A DNA stretch of 64,000 bases, taken from the NCBI RefSeq assembly GCF_027595985.1, contig NC_073306.1:99731426-99795425 (forward strand), written 5' to 3'. The position numbers and the translations under genes were made by a program. This stretch comes from Sorex araneus. Taxonomy: Eukaryota; Chordata; Mammalia; Eulipotyphla; Soricidae. Below the pieces are notes generated by a model. That model was not told the origin of the DNA. It was given only the letters and a program-made list of their open reading frames with translations, and did not search any database. Of the stretch, positions 32,746-46,808 are shown piece by piece (positions within the stretch are counted from its first letter, which is position 1; each line of letters begins with the position of its first letter).

Positions 32746-33768
32746 TATTGAGAGGCAATAAAAAAGTTTCAAACAAGTCTAAGATATATTTAAGTTATCT
32801 TTTTAGGGATATGCAACTAAAATAAACGTTTGTATAAAAGTGGTGGTATTCTCCTGGCCTGCTTCATTTCCAGAATATCCTGATAGGATCCATGAAGAGG
32901 AAGACAACAAGCACGTGGATCTGATTTCGCAATAACTATCTTATAATCCGGCAGAACTCTGTGAACTAATAAATATTTCTGCAACTTCCACTTTTACACT
33001 TAGAAAAGGGCTTTCATTCTTTTAAGTGTTTCTTAGGAGGATTCAAAATACTTTTTCCAGAGTTTAAAAATAATATTCTAATTCTTAATTTAACCTTTTG
33101 AATCACTACTTTCTAGCTTATTCTTTGGGAATAGTGAAATGGGAGTTTGCTATTATTCTTTGATTGTCTATATTACCAACATAGGAAAAGTTTATCCAGA
33201 TCAAATATAATCAAAATTATAAAAATGGCTTCATAAGTGTAGTTATTTCAAATCCCTTTAAGTACAGGAATGGAATTTTTGAGTTCATGCCATTAAAACG
33301 TCTGATATTCTTGAAGATAAAGTTTTTATATATTTTTAAAATTCTATTTGGATTTTACTCTACTTCTATTTTTTTGTTCTTCCAGATCTCTAACCTTAGT
33401 TTTTCTCTTATTGCCTAGACAATGTTACATATATATATATAGATATATACACATACATTACAGATTATCTTCTAAATTCAATTGCTTAAATTTAAATTTA
33501 TCATAATTAAACAAATAGTTATGGTATGGTTTGCTTAGTTCACCTTTTCTTTTCTTCCATTATTTTTCTCCTTTCTCTTTATCTAGTAAGATGACAAGGA
33601 ATTCAGACATACAGAAGATTAACCTGGTTAAAAAAAATCTTTTCAGAAAGAAAAAAGGATGTTCTAATCTCAGAAGGGAAAAAATGATACTACTAAATTG
33701 GCTGGAACAGAGAAAAATGGGTATAAAATATAAAATCATAAGTAATTTTATTTTATGTAATTTTTTAA
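32746..33768. other. AT-rich unique sequence
   Basis: (AT)n at ~33,426-33,446. No gene seen. Confidence 0.4.
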
Positions 33769-33769
33769 A

Positions 33770-33930
33770 TCATTTTTGTTTGGGTACACCCAGCTGTACT
33801 AGGGCCTTACTTCTGGTTCTGTGCTCGGGGATCACTCTTGGATGGAACCATATCTTGTGTTGGGGATCAAACCTGGGTTGGCTACTGGTAAGGTGAGCAC
33901 CCTACCGTTGTATTATCTCGCTGGTCACTC
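33770..33930 (-). repeat. SINE type A, old, minus strand
   Basis: 'cacccagctgtactaggg', 'gggatcaaacctgggttggc' and 'gagcaccctaccgttgtattatctcgctgg' in order. Confidence 0.7.
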
Positions 33931-36513
33931 AATTAGAGTTTTAAAAGCCATAGAGGACTTTGGCTTTTACACTGAGTGAGATGTAAAATCATTGAAGGGT
34001 GCTGAGAAAGTTTAGCCCTCAGTTGTAAGAGACCCACACTAACAGGTATGTTGAGAACATACCATGAGCAACCCATCTAGAAATGTACAAGAATAGAGCC
34101 AATTGAAATAATTCAGAAAAAAAGATGATTATGAGTTAGGGGAAAGTTACCAACTGCTAAAATTAAAGTATTTCTTGAACTCTGAATATATTTTAAAAGT
34201 ATAGTGTACAGAGTTTGAACTATAAGATGTGTACTGAAGACAGATATTAAAGACAAATCCAATTATTTTGGCACGAGAAACTGGAAGAAAGAAGGTGTCA
34301 TTTACTGAACAAGGAATAGTTTGGGGGTAGAATAAATATATACAAAGCATCAGTTTCTTTGAATATATTCCCACTGAGTTTCCTAAGAGATATCAGAGCA
34401 TGTCTTTCGTAGTATTCAGGGTGCATAAATAAGTGTAAGAATACTCATAATACAGATAGTATTTAAAGATGGGAGAATGAAATGACAAAAAGAGTACGAG
34501 TATTGGTAAAAAGGAGAGGCACATGGGACAGTAGGCTAAACTGTCAGAATTTTGTTAGAGGATGTGTTCCATTACTGTAAATATCTTACTGGAATGGCAC
34601 TCTATACTTTCTTTAGCAGAAAATACCCAGAAAGTATTGAGAGCTGATTTTTATCTAGCACAGAGCACACATTCACTGGCAGTGATCAAGAACAGCTGTA
34701 TATTTGTGAGCCTGTGGGTTTGTGTATTTTCAATTTTTGATTTTGAAATGCATGTACTGGATTGATTAAACTAGAAATGTAGAGGAAGGAAAGAGTTTTG
34801 TTAAAAGAATAAAATAAATAAATTAATTGGTGTAGAGAAAATCGTACCATTTCTTAATCCTTTTGGAGAATCGAATGACATATGAAGAAGTATTCCACTT
34901 AAAGTCTATTTGTTGCTCCCTTAAAAAGTGAGCACATATGCTGTTGCATCCCCATTCAACTGAGGACAGGATTAGCTGACTGCCAAAGGGTTGCCTTGGT
35001 TGCAGGAAACGCAAAACACATACAAATGAAGTAAACAGTCAATAGAAGCAAAGCTAAGGGAAACAACTAGCAGTGCCTTTAGAGGAAGGTCATTGGCAGA
35101 AAAAGGATGAGGAAGAGTCAAGGGATTCTGAATAGCAAGGGTACCACTTGTTCTGCCTCTGTGGGAGTCTCTACTGGCAGCAGAACATTTTGTGTCTTCT
35201 ATTAACTTGGCTCAGGATAGATCAACTGCAGCACTGTGACTCTGCCCCCATATGATGCTTTTGCTATACAGAAGGGCACCCTAGGGAGAAAAGGGTAGGT
35301 GGATGAACAAAATTATTTTCTTATTCTTTTAAATTTTACTTTTAGAACAAAGTAAATTCATAAATCTTTCTTCTCATGAAAGGAAGAGGACATTTTGGGA
35401 TGCACTTGAAGCACTTTAGTATCTACTTCCTTGGAAATATCTGTGGTTACATATCCCCACAATGTAGCATGCATTATTCTAAGATAAAAAAAAAGATGGA
35501 AAATAAATCATTTAACAGAATCTATGTATGTACTTTCGATTGCTCGAAGCTTTATAATAAACTTAAATCTCAAAAGTAATATAGGTAATATCTAAGGACT
35601 GAGAACACTATACTCATTATAGAAACTTGGCAAACCATTCTGAAACAACGCAAAATTTCTTTGGAAGTCTGTGCATGAAATTATCTTCTCCTCCTTTCCT
35701 GGCTGGCCTCCCTGGGTTAATGAAGCAGCCACAGGAAGAAGCCTGTGAGGTTTGTGGCAGTCTTTCAATTTGGAGCTATCAGTAGCCACAGAGAGTAACA
35801 GTATTGCAGCTGGGGCTCCTTCTTGGAGTAGTTAGAGCCCAAATAATTTTCATTCGCTTCCTTACACAAAGGTATTTTGGAAGCTGTAACTGGGACATTT
35901 CAATATTACATTTACAGGAACCTTAAAAAAAGTTGGAGAGTTTGATTGAGGAAATAAAGGAAGCAAGAAAAAAAGAGAATCTAATTCTGTTTCTAGTGTC
36001 AATCTGCCACCTGGGTAGAATATTGAGCGGGGGGAAATGATGAAGAGTGTAGATTTGGGCCAGCGCAATTGGGAAGTCAATTATTTTGTTCCATATGGCT
36101 TCATCAGGGAAGGAAGAAGATGAGCTACATAAGAAGTTACAGAAGAAGCATATTTTTGATGAAGCAATGTGCAAAAGCAGTGGCAACCATCAAGAGATGG
36201 TGCCCATCTTTATTATGATACTTTTAATTTTTATGTTTTAGTTAAGTAAAATAGTTTTATTGAAAGATACTTAGAAAGCTATGAAAGGAGAGAAAGCAAA
36301 AGAGATGTGTTCAAGAAAGAACATGGGCATATAAGGAATATAGGGAAAAAACTGGATAATTTTTCCCCATTATTATATTACTTTTATTATGTGTTCTATT
36401 ATAATAATATAAGGCTAAAGTTGTAATATATTTAATGTTTTCACTAATTAGGTTATTTTTGTCCTCACTCAAAAAGCGTCCTGACTTTAGTTACTCTAAA
36501 ATTAAAAAAAAAT
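33931..36513. other. Unique sequence, longest repeat-poor stretch
   Basis: About 2.6 kb without a SINE, L1 or other repeat I recognise and without a convincing ORF. Nothing functional can be named. Confidence 0.4.
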
Positions 36514-36680
36514 CGGGGCGTTTGCCTTGCACGTGGCCGACCTGGGTTCGATTTCCAGCATCCCCATGTAGTCCCCCGAGCACCACCAGGAGTAATTCCT
36601 GAGTGCAGAGTAAGGAGTAACCCCTGTGCATCGCCGGGTATGACCCCCAAAAAAAGCAAAATAATAATAATAATAATAAA
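36514..36680 (+). repeat. SINE type A, 5'-truncated, (AAT)n tail
   Basis: Starts inside the head at 'cggggcgtttgccttgcacg' and ends 'gacccccaaaaaaagc' followed by 'aataataat'. Close to consensus. Confidence 0.85.
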
Positions 36681-36904
36681 TTATTGAATAAAATTTTAAC
36701 AGATAGTCATGCTTCAAAAAAGAAGAATATATATATATAATGTGATATAAGAGGAAAAATCTGGAGATATTAGTAAGTATAATTTTATTGGGGATATGTT
36801 TTAAGCTTTAAAGGAACAAAATCATTGGCTATTTTATTCTTTTATTTGTTTATTTTTTTTACAAGGTGTTCATGATTGGGTTTAAGTCATACAATGTTCC
36901 AACT

Positions 36905-37350
36905 TTTCAAGAAAAAACAACCAACCCCATTCAAAAAATGGGGAGAAGAAATTAACAGCAACTTCCTCAAAGAAGAAATTCAAGTGGCCAAAAGACACAT
37001 GAAAAAATTCTCTACATTATGAATTACCCAGGAGCTGTAAATCTAAACAACAATGAGATATCATCTCACACCACAGAGACTGGCAAACATCCAAATGAAC
37101 AAGAACAACCAGTGCTGGCACAGATGAAGGGAGGAAGAGACCCTCATTCATTGCTGGTGGGAATGCTGACTGGTCCAGTCTTTTTGGAAAATAATATGGA
37201 CATTGCTCAGAAAACTAGAAATTGAGCTCCCATTTGACCCAACAATACCACTTCCATGTACATACCTTGGGGATCCAAAAACACAAAGCAGAAACACCAT
37301 CTGTACTTCTATCTTCATTGTAGCACTATTCATAATAGCTAGAATCTGGT
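36905..37350 (+). pseudogene. Old L1 ORF2 C-terminal fragment
   Basis: Blocks NPIKKWGEE..., a block with the order SxxTETGxHP (plus the complementary frame), and 'ttgacccaacaatacc' show the ORF2 3' region with stops and frameshifts. More diverged than the 30-kb and 42-kb copies. No 3'UTR is attached. Confidence 0.8.
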
Positions 37351-37468
37351 GCCCATCTTTTGAACAAGGCCATAGGCAAAAGCAGATGGCATTTCAACTT
37401 CTATTCTTGGTGAAACAGTACTCATCATGTCAAACTTTAAGTGCTTTCAAGTTAGTCAACAACTTCAT

Positions 37469-37708
37469 CACTGTATCACTGTCATCCATTGGCTCATCGA
37501 TTTGCTCGAGCAGGCACCAGTAACATCTCCATTGAGACTTATTGTTACTGTTTTGGCATGTTGAATACACCACAGGTAGCTTACCAGGCTGTGCCTTGTG
37601 GGTGGGATACTCTAGGTAGCTTGCGGGCTCTCCGAGAGGGATGGAGAAATTGAACACGGGTTGGCAGTGTGCAAGGCAAACGCCCTACCCGCTGTGCTAT
37701 CACTACTC
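37469..37708 (-). repeat. SINE type B, minus strand
   Basis: RTE-like tail at left ('cactgtcatccattggctcatcgatttgctcgag'), body, and head at right ('gcaaggcaaacgccctacccgctgtgctatcac'). Moderately diverged. Confidence 0.85.
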
Positions 37709-38633
37709 ACTAAAACATTATTTCTTCCTATGAGTGGGATTTTGACTAAATAAAGCCTATAGATAGGTAATAATCATAGGACATTATCATAGAACATTAG
37801 AATGCTCTGTTAAATGTTTAAGTGGATACTTCAAATTAACAGCTACTTCTTTGCCAGAAGTAGCAAAAAATGGGTGTTTTTTTCTGTATAAACTCAACAA
37901 AGCTATCAACAATATGTTTTCATATGTTTTCTCAGAAGGTATTATTACTTTTTGAATGTACAAATGCCTTTTTATTAAAAAATACAAAATAAATTATCTG
38001 TAGGCATGGACAATAACAGCAGTAAACCATTATATGCTGTCAATGGAAACCAGTAACTGATGATATAGTGATTTTCTTAAAACATAATCCAGCCTTTCCT
38101 TCAGTTTTTTCCTTCAAATGACTTCTCTGAAGTTATAGATGAGAAGCATCTGTCTTGAGCTTTTTCTCATAGTTAATTAATAATGGCATAACACTATGCT
38201 ATGAATTAGAATATGACACCTTGCATGCCTCTTCCTATTCTAGCAATGCCAGGGTCCTTTGCTTCTTTAGGAATTTGAGTAACTACAACTTCTGCTGTAG
38301 TTAACAGAGAGGCTGCTTAGCAGCATCCAGTAAAGCAGTTCTTACAACCTTTATTGGATCAATGATTCCTTTTCCCACCATATTCACAAAATCTCCAGCC
38401 ATAGCATCATAACCAATTTCTGAGGAACTTTGTAAAATCTTCTCAACAATCAATGCACCTTCGACACTTGAGGTCTTAGGAATGGTCATGGCAGAAATCT
38501 TGAGTGTTCACTTAATAATTTCAATGCCAATTTTCTGATCTTCATTAGCAGGCATTAATGAGGCGAGAACTGGAATGTTTCAAAGCAGAGCACAAACTCC
38601 TCCCAGAACAATACCTTCTTCAAAAGCAGCTCA

Positions 38634-38732
<99 letters not shown>

Positions 38733-38871
38733 CTAGTATTCATTCAGTTTCCCATTTTCACATTCACTAGTTGTGATATCTAACTGCTTGAGGACTTATT
38801 AAATACATTTTTCAGTTTAAGCCTTGTTACGCTTTCCTTCAATAGCTTGGCGTCATCTTTAGTTACAATGA

Positions 38872-38881
38872 CCTCTCCAAC

Positions 38882-38882
<1 letters not shown>
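38872..38882. repeat. Target-site duplication of the RPL7 retrocopy (left)
   Basis: 'cctctccaact' is followed by a T run (RPL7 poly(A) on the minus strand). The same 11 bp occur at 39764-39774, at the other end of the insert. Both belong to the HSPD1 sequence. Confidence 0.85.
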
Positions 38883-39763
<881 letters not shown>

Positions 39764-39774
39764 CCTCTCCAACT
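39764..39774. repeat. Target-site duplication of the RPL7 retrocopy (right)
   Basis: 'cctctccaact' matches 38872-38882. HSPD1 sequence resumes beyond it. Confidence 0.85.
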
Positions 39775-39924
39775 GTTTTTATGTGGCTTTTTCTTTTCCA
39801 TGTGGCTGAACAGACTAAAGACTTAGACTTAATCCTTCTCCAAATACAGCACCATCTGTGGCAATAACCATGTCTTTAAATTGGTTGCTCATATTGTCAC
39901 CTGGAGTTTTGACTAAAAGTTTTT

Positions 39925-40200
39925 GTGGGGGTATCCCCAAGAGATACTCAGGGGTCTCTGGGGGCAATCCCATCAGTACTCAGTCAACAAGGCAGTGGTT
40001 CTGTGCTAGGATCTGAGGATATGGTGCCGTTTAGGTTCTGAGGTCCTCACTACTCACTCGCCGGTGCTTGAGGGATCCCAGTGATGCTCAGGGGCCTCCA
40101 AGGTTAAGTCCTGAGGTGCTAAGGGGACTAGAAAACATCAGGAGTTGAACAAGTTTTGGCATGCAAGCCATTTGTCCTAACCTTTCCATTATCTCCTTGG
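39925..40200 (-). repeat. Old SINE-derived repeats (family D-like)
   Basis: 'gagatactcaggggtctctggggg', 'gtgatgctcaggggcctcc' and 'ggcatgcaagccatttgtcc' are SINE-like pieces. The middle ('gtggttctgtgctaggatctgaggatat') resembles the family D repeats at 21.0 and 53.9 kb. Probably two overlapping old insertions. Confidence 0.5.
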
Positions 40201-40835
40201 CCTTGGGGACAGTGGTGTCAATGTTAATTCTTCTAATTTATGTCCATGAAAATGTCTTTCCATCTCTTTGGTTCCTTCTATGTCTTTTAAAACTAGTTTA
40301 TAAATTTTGATGTGTTTATCTTTCATCTTAGTAAAATTTAATTCTAGGTTCTTTACTTTGTGACTGCAACTGTAAAAGAATAGATTTTTCTTCTATTCTA
40401 GATCATTGGCTACATATAGAAATATAACAGATTTTGTATGTCATTTTTGTAGTCTGCCACTATACTGTATTGATTTGTTGTTAAAAATAGTATTTTTGTG
40501 GCATGTTTGGGGTTAATATGAATATTAACATGTCATTAGCAAATGTTGACAATTTTTTCTTTTCCAATTTTATCTCTTTTCTCTTTTTGTCTAAGTGATA
40601 AGGCTAGATATTTAAATTTTGTATTCAATAATACATTTGAAGCTTGATATACTTGTCTGGTTATAGACTTAGAAGAAAACTGTCAGTTTCTCCCCACTGA
40701 TTATGATGTTAGCTATGGGTTGCTAGCATATGGCCTCTACTCTGTTGAAGTATGTTTTCTGCATACTCATTTTGTTCAGTACATTTTAAAGCCATAAATG
40801 AATATTAGGTCTGTATATAGCTTTCTTTATTAATC
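40201..40835. other. Unique AT-rich sequence (possible old L1)
   Basis: Stretches such as 'tcattggctacatatagaaat' and 'ttttatctcttttctctttttgtct' are reminiscent of antisense L1 ORF2 text but too diverged to call. Confidence 0.35.
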
Positions 40836-41079
40836 ACTGTCACTGTCATCCCGCTACTCATCGGTTTGCTTGAGCGGGCACCAGTAACGTCTCCATTGTG
40901 AGATTTGTTGTTACTGTTTTTGGCATATCAAATATGCCACGGTAGCTTGCCAGGCTCTGCTGTATGGGCAAGATACTCTTGGTAGTTTGCCAGGCTCTCC
41001 AAGAGGGGTGGAGGAATCTAATCTGGGTCAGCTACATGCAAGGCAAACGCCCTACCCGCTGTGCTATCGCTCTAGCCCT
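40836..41079 (-). repeat. SINE type B, minus strand, full length
   Basis: From 'cactgtcactgtcatcccg' (terminal repeat) through 'ttgcttgagcgggcaccagtaacg' to the head 'cctacccgctgtgctatcgctctagccc'. Confidence 0.9.
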
Positions 41080-41207
41080 TTATATTAAATAATCATATAT
41101 TTTAATTCATTTGTTGACATAGTGTACTGCATTAATTAAAATGTGTGTTGAATCATTTTGAGCCCTATAATAAATTTCACTTGGTTGTCATGGCATATGA
41201 TCCTTTT

Positions 41208-41373
41208 TTTTTGAGGGGGGTCACACCCAGCGATGCTCAGGGGTTACTCCTGGCTCTGGACTCAGGAATCACCCCTGGCGGTGCTTGGGGGACCATATGG
41301 GATGCTGGGAATCAAACCTGGGTTGGCCGCATGCAAGGCAAACGCCCTACCCGCTGTGCTATCGCTCCAGCCC
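41208..41373 (-). repeat. SINE type A, young, minus strand
   Basis: TSD 'catatgatcctttt' (41194-41207, 41374-41387), T run on the left (A tail), near-consensus body and head 'gtgctatcgctccagcccc' on the right. Confidence 0.95.
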
Positions 41374-41387
41374 CATATGATCCTTTT

Positions 41388-41791
41388 AATATGATGCTGT
41401 ATTTGGTGTGTAAAATTTGTTGAGAATATTTGCCTCCATCCTCCTAGCCTTGCTGCTGAGTGTTTCTTGTTTCAACTTCCCTTTGCCTTCTATCATTCAG
41501 TGTGTTTACCACTAACAATTTTATTCTCAACATAAAAACTATTAAGAGTTCCAAACACCTATTCACAGAGTATATTTCCTAGGTAGTTTGGGAATTTCAT
41601 CATCAATTTTGTACTTTTATGTACTGAGAGGAACATAGCAGCGTACCATTTTTTTATGTGATGCTCCACTGAATTGCACAAATTTAAACTCTTTCAGAGG
41701 TGACAAATAAAATATCCTATGAACATAGGGCCATTTTCATTGCACAGAACAGAAAAACAAGGATGATTTTTTTTAAAGCAAAGGGTCACTT
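41388..41791. other. Unique sequence
   Basis: No gene or recognised repeat. Confidence 0.4.
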
Positions 41792-42016
41792 AAAATATTT
41801 GGATCGATCCAAGACTAACATCCTAGCTATTCGCAAGCAGTAGGACAACAAAACACAAGACTTCACATAAGAACATCTCAGTAGGAGACCAGGTTCTACA
41901 CCGGCAATTAAAAAGCCAACCACTATTAACTGAGCCTATCCACAATCCTTTTTCACAACAAAAGGAAACAGGGACACTCATCATCAAGAGCCCTCTTTCA
42001 TATCACCACAAACAAC

Positions 42017-42946
42017 ATGAAGAAACAGCGAAAATCCCCATTGCAACCAGAGGACGATCAAAGGAATCCGGAAACCTCAATGGGCGCCTCCTACAAACTT
42101 GACCTCTCTGAGAAAGAATTCAGACTTGAAATCCTCAACATGTTCAATCAACTCAATGCAAAGATGGACAACTTCAAGGAAGACCTGGCGGAAACAATAC
42201 AACAGACAGCCGACAAAATACGGGAAGAAATGAGAGCAGAAATAAAAAACCTTCAAAAAGAAATGAAGGATTCCGTACATGAAATCAAAAACTCTCTGAC
42301 TGCCCTCAACAATAGGATGACTGCAGCCGAAGACAGAATCAGTATGCTTGAAGATGAGCTGCAAGAGGCCTACAGGCAACATCAAACCATGGCAAGAGAC
42401 CTCAAAATAGCTCTAGCCAGAATCAGAGTCCTAGGGGATGAATTCAAGAGGAACAACATTAGAATCATTGGACTACCAGAACCACAGGGAACCAACCCCA
42501 ACGAAAAAGACACAGTCAAACAAATCATTGCGGAAAACTTCCCACAGCTGGACAATGCGGGCATCCAGATTCAAGGCGCCCGGAGAGTGCCAGCTAAAAG
42601 AGATCCTAACAGAAAAACCCCAAGACATATCATAGTTACAATGATGGACATCTTCCAGAGAGACACAATACTCCAAGCAGCAAGGTCCAAGAAGGAAATC
42701 ACATACAAAGGAGCACCCCTTAGGCTCACAGCAGATCTATCAGAGGAAACCCTCCAAGCTCGAAGGCAATGGTGGGATATAGTGAAAAAACTCAATGAAA
42801 TCAACGCTTCACCAAGAATACTTTATCCGGCTAAACTCTCATTCAAACTAGAAGGAATCATACACTACTTTGGGGATAAACAACAGCTCAGGAACTTCAT
42901 AGACTCAAAACCAAACCTAAAAGAAGCACTAAAGGGGCTATTGTAA
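42017..42946 (+). CDS. L1 ORF1 protein, intact
   Basis: 309 codons beginning [13 protein letters not shown], the same RNA-binding trimeric chaperone family as ORF1 at 6.1-7.1 kb. Coiled coil ~45-140, RRM-like domain from [13 protein letters not shown], and C-terminal domain with [18 protein letters not shown] and [10 protein letters not shown]. The C-terminal half is nearly the same as in the other copy, while the first ~100 residues differ strongly and are 11 residues shorter. This is the known pattern of fast coiled-coil turnover in L1 lineages. The frame is open, but the partner ORF2 is broken. Confidence 0.93.
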   Translation: MKKQRKSPLQPEDDQRNPETSMGASYKLDLSEKEFRLEILNMFNQLNAKMDNFKEDLAETIQQTADKIREEMRAEIKNLQKEMKDSVHEIKNSLTALNNRMTAAEDRISMLEDELQEAYRQHQTMARDLKIALARIRVLGDEFKRNNIRIIGLPEPQGTNPNEKDTVKQIIAENFPQLDNAGIQIQGARRVPAKRDPNRKTPRHIIVTMMDIFQRDTILQAARSKKEITYKGAPLRLTADLSEETLQARRQWWDIVKKLNEINASPRILYPAKLSFKLEGIIHYFGDKQQLRNFIDSKPNLKEALKGLL

Positions 42947-42989
42947 GACAAGAACAACCTCTACAAGCACAACAAACCCTTGCACAAAG

Positions 42990-45900
42990 ACGGCACAAAA
43001 TCCCATAACAATAATCTCCCTTAATGTCAATGGTCTGAATTCACCAATTAAGAGACACAGACTGGCAAAATGGATTCAGAGACTCAACCCAACCTTCTGT
43101 TGCCTGCAAGAAACACATCTGAATAGCCAGAACAAACACAGACTCAAAGTCAAAGGATGGAAAACAATCCTGCAAGCAAACAACTCCCTCAAGAAAGCCG
43201 GAGTGGCTTTACTAGTATCGGACAACATAGACTTCAGGTTGAAAAAGATTAGAAGGGATAGTGAAGGCCACTTTTTATTAATCAAGGGATGTGTACATCA
43301 GGAAGAAATCACACTCCTGAATGTCTACGCACCCAATGAGGGACCAGCTAAATACCTACAACAGCTGCTAAGAGACCTCGAGAAGGACATCTCGAGCAAC
43401 ACAATAGTAGTTGGAGACTTCAACACTGCACTGTCTCCTCTGGACAGATCTAGAAGATTAAAACTCACCAATGAAATACTGGCTTTGAAGGAAGAAATAG
43501 AAGAGAGAGGGCTAATAGATCTATACAGGGCTTTATATCCCCAAAAAAAGGAATACACATTCTTTTCCAGTGCACATGGAACATTTTCCAGAATAGACCA
43601 TGCGCTGGGCCACACAACATACCTCAACAGAATCAACAAGATAGACATTGTACCAGCTATCTTTTCAGACCATGATGCACTGAAGATAAAACTTAACTGT
43701 GGACAGATGCAGAAAACCAAATCAAACACCTGGAAATTAAATAGCTCGATATTGAACAATGAGTGGGTCAGGAAGGAAATCAAGGAAGAAATCAAAAGAT
43801 ACCTAGAAACAAATGAGAATGAAGACACGAGCTACCAGAACCTGTGGGACGCAGCTAAAGCCGTTTTAAGGGGAAAATTTATAGCTCTGCAAGCATATCT
43901 CAGGAAGGAAGAAAGGGCCCACATAAATAACTTGACTTCACAGCTCAAGACCTTAGAAAAGGACCAACAAAAGGAGCCAAAACCAGGCAGAAGGAAAGAG
44001 ATAATAAAACTTAGAGCAGAAATTAATGACATGGAAACCCAAAAGACAATCCGGAAGATCAATGAAACCAAGAGCTGGTTCTTCGAGAAAATAAACAAGA
44101 TTGATAAACCACTAGCAAGACTCACAAAGAAAGAGAGAGAGAGAACCCTTATAAGCTGAATCAGAAATGAAAAGGGGGACATCACGACAGAAACCAATGA
44201 AATTCAAAAGATCATCAGAGACTACTTTGAAAATCTCTATGCCACGAAACAAGAGAATCTAGAAGAAATGGATAAATTCCTCGACTCCTATAATCTCCCA
44301 AGGCTGAACCAAGAAGACCTGGAGTACCTGAATAGTCCAATTAACATCAAGGAAATTGAAATGGTAATCAAAAGTCTCCCCAAAAACAAAAGCCCAGGTC
44401 CAGACGGATTCACTAGTGAGTTCTTCCAAACATTTAAAGAGGACCTTTTGCCAGTCCTTCTCAAGCTCTTCCAGGAAATTGAAGAAACAGAAACCCTCCC
44501 TAACAGTTTCTATGAGGCTCATATCTCCCTAATACCAAAAGCAAACAAAGACACCACAAAAAAAGAAAACTACAGGCCAATATCCCTGATGAACACAGAT
44601 GCAAAAATTCTCAACAAAATATTAGCAAATAGAATTCAACAACTTATCAAAAAGATCATACACCACGACCAAGTGGGATTCATCCCGGGGATGCAAGGAT
44701 GGTTTAACATCCGGAAATCAATCAACATAATCCACCATATCAACAAAAGAAAAGATAAAAATCATATAATCATATCAATAGATGCAGAGAAAGCATTTGA
44801 CAAGATCCAGCATCCGTTTATGATGAAAACACTAGCCAAAATAGGTATAGAAGGGACCTTCCTCAATATAGTCAAAGCCATTTATCACAAGCCTATGGCA
44901 AGCATTGTCCTCAATGGGGAAAAACTAAGAGCCTTCCCTCTGAGAACAGGGATGAGACAAGGATGCCCACTCTCTCCACTTCTGTTCAATATAGTACTGG
45001 AAGTACTTGCAATAGCGATTAGGCAAGAAAAAGATATTAAGGGCATTCAGGTAGGAAAGGAAGAAATCAAGCTCTCACTATTCGCAGATGATATGATACT
45101 ATACTTAGAGAACCCTAAAACCTCTACCAAGAAACTCCTAGAAACAATAGACTCGTACAGTAAAGTTGCAGGCTATAGAATCAATACCCAAAAGTCCATG
45201 GCTTTCCTATATGCAAATAATGAGAGAGAAGAAAGTGACCTGAGAAAAGCAATCCCATTCACAATTGCGCCTCAAAAAATCAAATACCTCGGAATCAGCT
45301 TAACAAAGGAGGTAAAGGACTTGTATAATGAAAACTATAAAACACTACTTCAGGAAATAAAAGAGGACACGAGGAAATGGAAAGACATCCCCTGCTCATG
45401 GATTGGAAGAATTAATATTGTCAAAATGGCAATTCTCCCCAAAGCATTGTACAAATTCAATGCGATCCCTATAGGGATACCCTTGACATTCTTCAAAGAA
45501 ATGGAGCAAGCGCTCCTGAAATTCATATGGAACAATAAGCCCCCACGAATAGCTAAAGCAATCCTTGGGAAAAAGAAAATGGGAGGAATCAACCTCCCCA
45601 ACTTCCAACTCTACTACAAAGCGGTAGTCATTAAAACAGCATGGTACTGGAACAAAGGCAGAGCGGCAGACCAATGGAACAGGGTTGAATACTCTGACAT
45701 ACACCCCCAAATATATGATCATCTAATCTTTGATAAGGGAGCAAGAAATGTGAAGTGGAGCAAGGAAAGCATGTTTAACAAATTGTGCTGGCAAAACTGG
45801 ACGGCTACATGCAAAAAAATGGGCTTAGACCTCCATCTATCACCATGTACAAAAATCAGATCAAACTGGATTAAAGACCTCAACATCAGACCAGAATCCC

Positions 45901-46808
45901 TAAGGTACATTGAAGATAAGGTCGGCAAAACCCTCCACGACATTGAAGCCAAAGGTATCTTCAAAGCTGACACGCCACTGGCTAAGCTAGTGAAAACAAA
46001 GATAAATAAATGGGACTATCTCAAACTAAGGAGCTTCTGCAACTCAAAAGAAACAGTGACCAAAATACAAAGACAGTCTACAGAATGGGAAAGGATATTT
46101 ATGCAGTACCCATCCGATAAAGGGTTGATAACAAGGATATACAATGCACTGGTTGAACTCCATAAGAAGAAAACTGCCAACCCGATCAAAAAATGGGGTG
46201 ATGAAATGAACAGAAACTTTTCCAAAGAAGAAATCCGAATGGCTAAGAGGCACATGAGAAAATGTTCAACATCACTAATCATCAGGGAAATGCAGATCAA
46301 AACAACAATGAGATATCATCTCACACCACAGAGACTGGCCCACATCCCCAAAAACAAAAGCAACCGGTGTTGGCGTGGATGTGGGGAGAAAGGGACTCTC
46401 CTTCACTGCTGGTGGGAATGCCGACTGGTTCAGCCCTTTTGGAAAACAATATGGACGATTCTCAAAAAGTTAGAAATTGAGCTCCCATTTGACCCAGCAA
46501 TACCACTCCTGGGAATATATCCCGGAGAGGCAAAAAGGTATAGTAGAGATGACATCTGCATTTCCATGTTCATTGCCGCTCTGTTCACAATAGCCACAAT
46601 ATGGAAAAAACCAGAGTGCCCGAAAACAGATGATTGGCTAAAGAAACTCTGGTATATTTACACAATGGAATACTATGTAGCTGTCAGGAAACATGAAGTC
46701 ATGAAATTTGCATACAAGTGGATCAACATGGAAAGTATCATGTTGAGTGAAATGAGTCAGAAAGAAAGAGACAGACATAGAAAGATTGCACTCATATGTG
46801 GAATATAA
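42990..46808 (+). pseudogene. L1 ORF2, start codon lost and one premature stop
   Basis: Same length (1272 codons) and frame as the intact ORF2 in this window. The expected ATG is ACG (42990-42992; [15 protein letters not shown]), and codon 390 is TGA (44157-44159) where the other copy has an Arg codon, fitting a CpG-type transition. Everything else visible is kept: endonuclease residues ([25 protein letters not shown]), RT FADD at residues 698-701 (45081-45092) and the Cys-rich C-terminus. The last 846 codons are open from 44268. Recently inactivated rather than ancient. Classed as a pseudogene because neither fragment has the full set of domains. Confidence 0.93.

Noticed and set aside
42077..42804. 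Minus-strand frames opposite L1 ORF1 (102, 77 and 67 aa)
   Set aside because: Shadows of the L1 ORF1 coding strand.
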